Positions 7,214-12,246 of a stretch of 12,246 nt of DNA are shown here, one piece after another (the first letter of the stretch is position 1; each line of letters starts with the position of its first letter). This DNA is from Boseongicola sp. SB0675_bin_26 (GTDB taxonomy: Bacteria; Pseudomonadota; Alphaproteobacteria; Rhodobacterales; Rhodobacteraceae), in assembly GCA_009843725.1 (NCBI GenBank), contig VYCX01000047.1, forward strand, positions 1,391 to 13,636, in the 5' to 3' direction. The notes below the pieces were generated by a model, which was not told the origin of the DNA, did no database searches, and saw only the letters and a list, made by a program, of their open reading frames with translations. The position numbers and the translations under genes were made by a program.

Positions 7214-7240
7214 CCGCGGCCAAGGGCGGGCTCCTCGGCT
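7204..7240. repeat. Inverted repeat across the trxB stop codon
   Basis: AGCCGAG at 7204-7210 is complementary to CTCGGCT at 7234-7240, with a 23-base loop. A second imperfect stem lies at 7259-7287 (GGGCGGATG against CATCCCGCCC, one bulged base, loop containing TCCGGA). Neither is followed by a T-run, so I cannot call a Rho-independent terminator. They may end the trxB transcript Rho-dependently or stabilise it. Confidence 0.3.
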
Positions 7241-7378
7241 GACCGGGCGGCCCGGCAAGGGCGGATGTCCGGAGGGGCATCCCGCCCGCGGCACGGATCG
7301 CACGGGAATGCAGGACGCCTTGCCTTGCCTGCATGCCACTCGCTAGGGAGAGCACTCCAGAAAGGCGCCGGATCAATC

Positions 7379-9085
7379 ATGATGACTTCGAATCACTCCC
7401 CCATTCCGGAACTGCTTGTTCCTTGGAACAAGGCACTTGAACTCAAGGAAGAGGCCGCAGGGCTGCCGAGCTGGGATCTCACGCCGCGCCAGATCTGCGA
7501 CCTTGAACTCCTGCTGAACGGCGGATTCCATCCATTGAAGGGCTTCCTGGGCGAGGACGACTACTGCAGCGTTGTCGACGAGATGCGGCTCGCCGACGGA
7601 ACGCTCTGGCCCATGCCTGTGACGCTTGATGTCTCGGCGGGCTTTGCCGAGGGCGTCAAGCTTGGCCGCGACATCGCCCTTCGCGATCAGGAAGGCGTGA
7701 TTCTCGCGACCATGAACGTCACCGACCGATGGTGCCCGGACAAGTCACGGGAAGCGAAGAAAGTCCTTGGCACCGATGACCTTGCGCATCCTGCGGTCAA
7801 CTATCTGCACCACGCCGCAGGCCCGGTCTGCCTGGGCGGGCCGGTGACCGGACTCCAGCTTCCCGCACATTACGACTTCAGGATGCGCAGGGACACGCCA
7901 AACGAGCTTCGCGCGCATTTTCGGAAACTTGGCTGGCACCGCATCGTTGCATTCCAGACCCGCAATCCGCTGCACCGCGCGCATCAGGAACTGACGTTCC
8001 GGGCGGCGCGGGAAACGGCCGCGAATCTCCTGATACACCCGGTCGTGGGATTGACGAAACCTGGTGATGTCGACCATTTCACGCGTGTGCGATGCTATGA
8101 GGCCGTGCTTGACAAGTACCCGTCTTCCACGGCTGCGATGAGCCTGCTGAACCTCGCCATGCGAATGGCCGGTCCGAGAGAGGCGGTGTGGCACGGACTT
8201 ATCCGCAGGAATCATGGTTGCACCCACATGATCGTTGGCCGCGACCACGCCGGTCCGGGAAAGGACTCGAAGGGCGAGCCGTTCTATGGGCCCTACGACG
8301 CGCAGAACCTGTTCAGGGAGCTTGAAGACGAGATCGGCGTCGAAATGGTGGATTTCAAGCACATGGTCTTCGTTCAGGAACGCGCGCAGTACATGCAGGC
8401 CGATGAGGTCGAGGAAGGGTTGACCGTTCTGGACATCAGCGGTTCCGAACTCCGCCGCCGGCTGCGCGAAGGCCTCGAATTGCCGGAGTGGTTCACCTTT
8501 CCAGAAGTTGCAAGAGAACTCCGGCGCCGCTACCCGCCCCGATCCCGGCAGGGCTTCACGGTCTTCTTCACCGGATTCTCCGGATCAGGGAAGTCGACAA
8601 TCGCGAATGCCCTCCTGACCAAGCTCATGGAGATGGGAGGGCGTCCGGTCACGCTTCTTGACGGAGACATCGTCCGCAAGAACCTGTCGAGCGAACTGGG
8701 CTTCTCGAAGGAGCACCGGGACCTGAACATTCGCCGTATCGGATTCGTCGCATCCGAAATCACGAAGAACGGAGGGATCGCCATCTGCGCCCCGATCGCC
8801 CCCTACGCCGCAGCGAGACGGGCCGTGCGCGAACAGATCGAGAATTTCGGCGCCTTCGTCGAAGTGCACGTGGCCACGTCAATCGAGGAATGCGAGCGAC
8901 GTGACCGGAAGGGGCTGTACATGCTCGCGAGGGAAGGCAAGATCAAGGAGTTCACTGGAATCTCGGATCCCTATGACGTGCCGGAGAACCCGGAACTGAA
9001 GCTTGAAACCGAAGATTTCGAGGTCGACTACTGCGCGCAGCAGGTGCTCCTGAAGCTGGAGCAGATGGGGCTGGTGGCTGGATGA
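7379..9085 (+). CDS. Bifunctional sulfate adenylyltransferase / adenylylsulfate kinase
   Basis: Fused enzyme of sulfate assimilation: ATP sulfurylase makes APS from sulfate and ATP, and APS kinase phosphorylates it to PAPS. The protein has 568 residues. An N-terminal PUA-like domain (about 5-165) is followed by the ATP sulfurylase catalytic domain with QTRNPLHRAH (193-202) and VGRDHAGPG (286-294), then APS kinase from about 392 with an intact P-loop GFSGSGKST (399-407), LDGD (427-430) and FSKEHRDLNIRRIGFVASE (442-460). Both active sites look complete, unlike fungal ATP sulfurylase, whose kinase-like domain is inactive. The start is one of two adjacent ATGs (7379, 7382), with only a weak Shine-Dalgarno. 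An in-frame upstream extension is not family-like. trxB lies immediately upstream. No PAPS reductase is in the window. Confidence 0.95.
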   Translation: MMTSNHSPIPELLVPWNKALELKEEAAGLPSWDLTPRQICDLELLLNGGFHPLKGFLGEDDYCSVVDEMRLADGTLWPMPVTLDVSAGFAEGVKLGRDIALRDQEGVILATMNVTDRWCPDKSREAKKVLGTDDLAHPAVNYLHHAAGPVCLGGPVTGLQLPAHYDFRMRRDTPNELRAHFRKLGWHRIVAFQTRNPLHRAHQELTFRAARETAANLLIHPVVGLTKPGDVDHFTRVRCYEAVLDKYPSSTAAMSLLNLAMRMAGPREAVWHGLIRRNHGCTHMIVGRDHAGPGKDSKGEPFYGPYDAQNLFRELEDEIGVEMVDFKHMVFVQERAQYMQADEVEEGLTVLDISGSELRRRLREGLELPEWFTFPEVARELRRRYPPRSRQGFTVFFTGFSGSGKSTIANALLTKLMEMGGRPVTLLDGDIVRKNLSSELGFSKEHRDLNIRRIGFVASEITKNGGIAICAPIAPYAAARRAVREQIENFGAFVEVHVATSIEECERRDRKGLYMLAREGKIKEFTGISDPYDVPENPELKLETEDFEVDYCAQQVLLKLEQMGLVAG

Positions 9086-9094
9086 CATTCGCCT

Positions 9095-9115
9095 GCCGCG
9101 GCCGTCGGCTGCGGC
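9095..9115. terminator. Hairpin between convergent sat/cysC and aroA
   Basis: The nine-base arms GCCGCGGCC (9095-9103) and GGCTGCGGC (9107-9115) pair with one G-U wobble around a three-base loop, ten bases after the sat/cysC stop. The position between converging genes fits a termination role on both strands, but no T-run follows on either side. A second small stem GCCGG/CCGGC lies just beyond. Confidence 0.4.
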
Positions 9116-9155
9116 CGGAAGGGCCGGACTGCCGGCAGATCCCTGCGAATCGGGC

Positions 9156-10511
9156 CTACCCTGCCTGAACGGGATCAAGAAAGGCGCCCAGCTCCGTCAT
9201 GAGCGCCGTGAATGTCGGAAACGACGTGGCGATCGGCGCGGTGTCGTCCACCGTCACGGCTTCCTTCGCGCCAAGGCCAAGGGAGAGAAACGACATGGCG
9301 ACGCGGTGATCAAGGCACGCCGCGACACGCGCTCCGCCCGGCACGCCCGCCGGGCCCATGCCCTCGATCTCCCACCAGTCCTCGCCTTCCCTGACGGACA
9401 CGCCTGTGGCACGAAGGCCGTTTGCCATCGCGTCGATCCGGTCACTTTCCTTCACCCGAAGTTCCCCGACTCCCCGCATGACGGTGCGCCCTTCGGCGAA
9501 CGCGCTGACGATCGAGAGGATAGGATATTCGTCAATCATGGAAGCCGCGCGCTCAGGTGGCAGCTCGATGCCCTTGAGGTCGGGGGAGAAGCGCGCACGA
9601 ATGTCCGCCACCGGCTCACCCCCTTCCTCGCGCTCGCCTTCAAAGGTCAGGTCGGCCCCCATCTCGCGGAGCGTGGCATAAAGTCCTGTACGGGTCGGGT
9701 TGATCCCGACATTGGGCACCAACACGTCCGATCCCTCGACGATCAGAGCGGCCGCCACCGGGAAGGCCGCGGAAGACGGATCGCGCGGAACAGAAATGAC
9801 TTGCGGCCGTAGCTCGGCATGTCCCTTGAGCGTGATGACGCGTCCGCCAGCCGTTGCATCGACGTCAATGCCGGCACCGAATCCGATGAGCATTCTTTCC
9901 GTATGGTCACGGGTGGCTTCCCTCTCGATCACGACCGTTTCGCCGGGCGCGTTGAGCCCGGCAAGCAGGATGGCGGACTTCACCTGCGCGGACGCAACCG
10001 GCATGGAGTAGTTGACCGGCACCGGATCCATCGCGCCCGTGATCGTCATCGGCAGCCGCCCACCAGACCGGCCAACGGCCCGCGCTCCGAAGTCAGCAAG
10101 AGGCTCGGTGACCCGACCCATTGGACGTGAACGGAGGGATGCGTCGCCCGTGAAGGTTGCCGTGATCGGCGTGGTTGCCATCGCGCCCATGACCAGGCGC
10201 GCGCCAGTCCCGGAATTCCCGCAGTCAATCACGTCCGCAGGCTCGCCAAAGCCGCCGACGCCCACGCCGTGGACAGACCAGCCGCCCTCGCCCGTTTCGG
10301 CAACTTCGGCGCCGAGCGCGCGCATCGCATCGGCCGTGGCCAGCACGTCCTCGCCTTCGAGAAGCCCCTCGACCCGCGTTTCGCCAACGCACATCGCACC
10401 GAGAATCAGCGATCGATGCGAAATCGACTTGTCGCCCGGCACATGTGCTTCTCCCGACAGCGCACAGGATCGACGCGCAATCATCGGTTCAGGTGCAACA
10501 CTTCCCGACAT
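9156..10511 (-). CDS. aroA: 3-phosphoshikimate 1-carboxyvinyltransferase (EPSP synthase, class II-like)
   Basis: Joins shikimate-3-phosphate and phosphoenolpyruvate to give EPSP in the shikimate pathway. The protein has 451 residues. Visible motifs are [10 protein letters not shown] (25-34, catalytic Lys28), [14 protein letters not shown] (50-63), [14 protein letters not shown] (96-109), [55 protein letters not shown] and [16 protein letters not shown]. The layout matches class II enzymes such as Agrobacterium CP4, but the residue aligned with CP4 Ala100 is Gly101. The start is ATG at 10511 with an excellent Shine-Dalgarno AAGGAG; a GTG at 10532 is less likely. It lies 114 bases downstream of trmB on the same strand. 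Confidence 0.96.
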   Translation of the reverse strand: MSGSVAPEPMIARRSCALSGEAHVPGDKSISHRSLILGAMCVGETRVEGLLEGEDVLATADAMRALGAEVAETGEGGWSVHGVGVGGFGEPADVIDCGNSGTGARLVMGAMATTPITATFTGDASLRSRPMGRVTEPLADFGARAVGRSGGRLPMTITGAMDPVPVNYSMPVASAQVKSAILLAGLNAPGETVVIEREATRDHTERMLIGFGAGIDVDATAGGRVITLKGHAELRPQVISVPRDPSSAAFPVAAALIVEGSDVLVPNVGINPTRTGLYATLREMGADLTFEGEREEGGEPVADIRARFSPDLKGIELPPERAASMIDEYPILSIVSAFAEGRTVMRGVGELRVKESDRIDAMANGLRATGVSVREGEDWWEIEGMGPAGVPGGARVAACLDHRVAMSFLSLGLGAKEAVTVDDTAPIATSFPTFTALMTELGAFLDPVQAG

Positions 10512-10537
10512 CGGCACTCCTTCATCGCCCACGGCTC

Positions 10538-10543
10538 ATTATC
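10538..10543 (-). promoter_or_regulatory. Possible -10 box of aroA
   Basis: On the minus strand GATAAT lies about 27 bases before the aroA ATG, a suitable place for a -10 element. No good -35 box sits 16-18 bases upstream, so aroA may instead be read through from trmB. Confidence 0.25.
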
Positions 10544-10625
10544 CGAACGAATTGCAAGGGTCCACCGTCACGCACGGCGCGCCGCCGAAACGCGAACCAG
10601 GAATTGGCGATCGCCCGCGATGCCT

Positions 10626-11339
10626 TCACGCATCGGGCTTTCTGAACGTGAGATAGGTGGGCGTCCGGCCCTCCCGCACCGCCTTCTGCTCGTAGCGTGT
10701 CGGCACCCAATCCTCCCATGGCCTTCGCCAGTCGTCAGGACGTTCCGCCTGCCAGGCGAATCCAGCCTTCGGCACTTCCTCCATGGCTTGGCGCACGTAG
10801 TCCGGAATGTCTGTCGAGATCCTGAACCGGGCACCCGGCGCCATTATCGAAAAGAGCGGGTCCAGGTGTTCCGGTGTCACGAAGCGCCGTCGGTGGTGCC
10901 GCTTCTTCGGCCAGGGATCCGGGTAGAGAAGAAACGCCTTGGCCACGGACTTTTCGGGCAGCACGTCCATCAGGTCGCGTGCATCGCCCGGATGTACCCT
11001 GATGTTCCCGGCGCCGGTTGACCTGATCCTGCCAAGCAGCTTTGCCACGCCGTTGATGTAGGGCTCTGCCGCGACAAAGCCGACACCCGGGTTTCGTACC
11101 GCTTGGTGCACCAAGTGCTCGCCGCCGCCGAACCCCACTTCCAGCCAGACGGGGCGGTCGCCAAACGTTGCCTTGAGATCCAGTTTTCTGCGCCGGGGAT
11201 TCTCGTCCCGATCGACCCCAGCCAGGCCCACCCGTGCGAGATCGGCAAGGTAGCGCTTCTGGCTTGCGCGAAGGCCCCGGCCGCGAGCACGTCCGTACAA
11301 GTTGCGCTGGGGCGCGTCAGAGGGAGGTTTGCGGGCCAT
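10626..11339 (-). CDS. trmB: tRNA (guanine-N7-)-methyltransferase
   Basis: Methylates N7 of G46 in the tRNA variable loop using S-adenosylmethionine, in the cytoplasm. The protein has 237 residues. A basic N-terminal stretch with NLYGRARGRGLRASQ (13-27) precedes the class I methyltransferase fold: motif I WLEVGFGGGEHL (65-76), AEPY (91-94), the family signature DPWPKKRHHRRRF (141-153) and RISTDIPDYV (173-182), then the C-terminal TRYEQKAVREGR. I chose the ATG at 11339 because the TrmB-like sequence starts there. A GTG at 11366 gives nine more residues and has a loosely placed AAGG, so it cannot be excluded. It is divergent from pdeM, with 72 bases between starts, and is followed by aroA. Confidence 0.94.
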   Translation of the reverse strand: MARKPPSDAPQRNLYGRARGRGLRASQKRYLADLARVGLAGVDRDENPRRRKLDLKATFGDRPVWLEVGFGGGEHLVHQAVRNPGVGFVAAEPYINGVAKLLGRIRSTGAGNIRVHPGDARDLMDVLPEKSVAKAFLLYPDPWPKKRHHRRRFVTPEHLDPLFSIMAPGARFRISTDIPDYVRQAMEEVPKAGFAWQAERPDDWRRPWEDWVPTRYEQKAVREGRTPTYLTFRKPDA

Positions 11340-11376
11340 GGGCGCATTTCGCAAGCGGGCACGCACCCGTCAAGCC

Positions 11377-11405
11377 TTGCCACTCCTGGCAGTCAGAAAT
11401 AAGAA
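11377..11405 (+). promoter_or_regulatory. Sigma70-type promoter of pdeM
   Basis: TTGCCA (11377-11382), a 17-base spacer and TAAGAA (11400-11405). Transcription would begin about six or seven bases later, at or beside the pdeM ATG (11412), implying a leaderless or nearly leaderless mRNA. A small palindrome TGCCA-CTCC-TGGCA (11378-11391) overlaps the -35 and spacer. The -10 overlaps the GAAC repeat described separately. Confidence 0.5.
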
Positions 11406-11417
11406 CGGATCATGAAC
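11403..11417 (+). promoter_or_regulatory. Candidate LexA (SOS) box, GAAC-N7-GAAC, over the pdeM start
   Basis: GAAC at 11403-11406 and GAAC at 11414-11417 are separated by exactly seven bases. Known biology: LexA of alphaproteobacteria (Rhodobacter, Caulobacter, Rhizobium) binds the direct repeat GTTC-N7-GTTC, which is GAAC-N7-GAAC on the other strand. Here it overlaps the -10 box and the ATG of a DNA-damage gene, the classic place for repression. LexA binding is inferred. Confidence 0.55.
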
Positions 11418-12071
11418 GCTCGCGACATCCGATTCTGCGGGGAGACCCTCACGCTGCTCCCGTCAGGCGCCTTGCATTGGGCGTCAAGAGAGCTTCTGGC
11501 AGTTGCGGACCTGCATTTGGGGAAGTCAGAGCGCATCGCACGGCGGAGCGGGACGCTTCTGCCACCTTACGACGCTGACGAGACGCTCGCACGTCTTGCC
11601 GCGGACGTGGACTCGCTGCGGCCGGAAGTCGTGCTGTGCCTGGGTGACAGTTTCGACGACCTCGCCGCCGCCGACGCGATGTCCGGGACGATTCGGACGA
11701 AGGTTTCCCAATTGCAGGAAAGCAGGCAGTGGATTTGGCTCGAAGGCAACCACGATCCCGGTCCTGCCAACCTGGGCGGCTCGCACCTGAACGAGTTTCG
11801 GCTCGGTCCCTTCGCTTTCCGGCATATTGCCGAAATCGGCGCCGGCCCGGGAGAAATCTCCGGCCACTTCCATCCCAAGGCGCGCATCCGCGGCACGTCC
11901 CGGCCCTGCTTCATGGTTGACGAGGCGCGGCTGATTCTGCCCGCCTATGGTTGCTATACGGGAGGGCTCGACTGGACGGCATCCGCGCTGCGCAACCTCT
12001 TTTCAGGACATGCAATGGCGTATCTCACAGGAACCCGAGTACTGCCGGCGCCAGTCCCGCATTCGAATTGA
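11412..12071 (+). CDS. pdeM: Ligase-associated DNA damage response endonuclease PdeM
   Basis: Calcineurin-like metallophosphoesterase of the PdeM group, found in bacterial gene sets with an ATP-dependent DNA ligase, a DEXH helicase and an exonuclease, and thought to process DNA during repair. The protein has 219 residues. Metal-binding motifs are all present: ADLHLGKS (Asp33, His35), LGDSFDD (77-83), EGNHDP (111-116), FRHIA (His138) and SGHFHPK (His152, His154). Typical subgroup sequence is ARRSGTLLPPYD (43-54) and the C-terminal LILPAYGCYTGGLDW. The start is the ATG at 11412 with no good Shine-Dalgarno, in line with the predicted leaderless transcript. It is divergent from trmB. The usual ligase and helicase partners are not in this window. 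Confidence 0.93.
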   Translation: MNARDIRFCGETLTLLPSGALHWASRELLAVADLHLGKSERIARRSGTLLPPYDADETLARLAADVDSLRPEVVLCLGDSFDDLAAADAMSGTIRTKVSQLQESRQWIWLEGNHDPGPANLGGSHLNEFRLGPFAFRHIAEIGAGPGEISGHFHPKARIRGTSRPCFMVDEARLILPAYGCYTGGLDWTASALRNLFSGHAMAYLTGTRVLPAPVPHSN

Positions 12072-12139
12072 CCGCTGTTCCAGACGTCAGCGAACCCGAC
12101 GGTGATTCCTGCCAACGCCTTTCGCGCAAGGACGTGTCG

Positions 12140-12244
12140 TCATCTCCAAGCGCGGAAGAACGACCCCTTCGGCACGGCAAGTCTCCCGGCTGCATCGGTC
12201 GCCCCAATTTGGAAGCAAGCATCATCGTGGCCCGACCATCCAAG
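12140..12244 (-). CDS. Possible C-terminal end of a gene running in from the right edge
   Basis: One minus-strand frame is open from the window edge to a TGA at 12140-12142 and would give a 34-residue tail including GATDAAGRLAVPKGSFFRAW. I do not recognise the family. The other strand and frames are also largely open in this GC-rich stretch, so this may be chance. No other gene is visible in the last 175 bases. Confidence 0.15.
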   Translation of the reverse strand, partial: LGWSGHDDACFQIGATDAAGRLAVPKGSFFRAWR

Positions 12245-12246
12245 GA

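Noticed and set aside
6515..7339. Open frame (274 codons) antisense to trxB
   Set aside because: trxB carries complete FAD, NADPH and redox motifs on the plus strand; the antisense frame has none.
7505..7519. A second GAAC-N7-GAAC repeat
   Set aside because: It is inside the conserved N-terminal coding part of the sulfate-activation gene (residues near ELLLNG), over 100 bases into the gene and not near a promoter. It is best explained as coding coincidence, and it shows that the repeat alone is not proof of a LexA site.
9156..10511. Reading aroA as a glyphosate-tolerant CP4-type enzyme
   Set aside because: The class II-like framework is there, but the key alanine is glycine, so tolerance cannot be inferred.
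1..12246. Mobile element, prophage, CRISPR array, tRNA or defence system
   Set aside because: I saw no transposase, integrase, terminal inverted repeats, spaced repeat arrays, tRNA-like cloverleaf or abrupt base-composition change. All clear genes are common core or near-core functions.

Overview
The window is a compact, GC-rich, ordinary-looking stretch of bacterial chromosome, most likely from an alphaproteobacterium of the Rhodobacterales type. The evidence is a class II (CP4-like) EPSP synthase, a fused ATP sulfurylase/APS kinase, a ligase-associated PdeM nuclease preceded by an alphaproteobacterial-type LexA box, and the order ubiK / lgt / MidA-type methyltransferase / pgeF / lrp / trxB. 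I see no insertion sequence, phage gene, CRISPR array, tRNA or rRNA.

Left part (1-2432, all minus strand): csaA (tRNA-binding protein, cut at the left edge), proC (last step of proline synthesis), a YbjN-domain gene and ubiK (ubiquinone-synthesis accessory factor). csaA overlaps proC by an ATGA junction. A 363-base gene-free stretch separates ybjN from ubiK. ubiK has a convincing sigma70 promoter in the short divergent gap it shares with lgt.

Centre (2518-9085, mostly plus strand): lgt (lipoprotein acylation), a MidA/NDUFAF7-family methyltransferase and pgeF (peptidoglycan editing factor) run together, with another ATGA overlap between the last two. They meet an Lrp/AsnC regulator on the minus strand. 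That regulator is divergent from trxB (thioredoxin reductase, TTG start). The 300-base gap between them holds a good lrp promoter and a 21-base-spaced direct repeat that could be an operator. trxB is followed by the bifunctional sat/cysC gene, which makes PAPS. Thioredoxin is the usual electron donor of the next enzyme in that pathway, so the two neighbours are functionally related.

Right part (9156-12246): aroA and trmB lie on the minus strand, convergent with sat/cysC across a GC-rich hairpin. trmB is divergent from pdeM, a metallophosphoesterase of the ligase-associated DNA-damage group. The pdeM start codon lies inside a GAAC-N7-GAAC direct repeat, which itself overlaps a TTGCCA-17-TAAGAA promoter. 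This suggests direct LexA control of a possibly leaderless pdeM and is the most interesting signal in the window. The last 175 bases hold no gene I can name.
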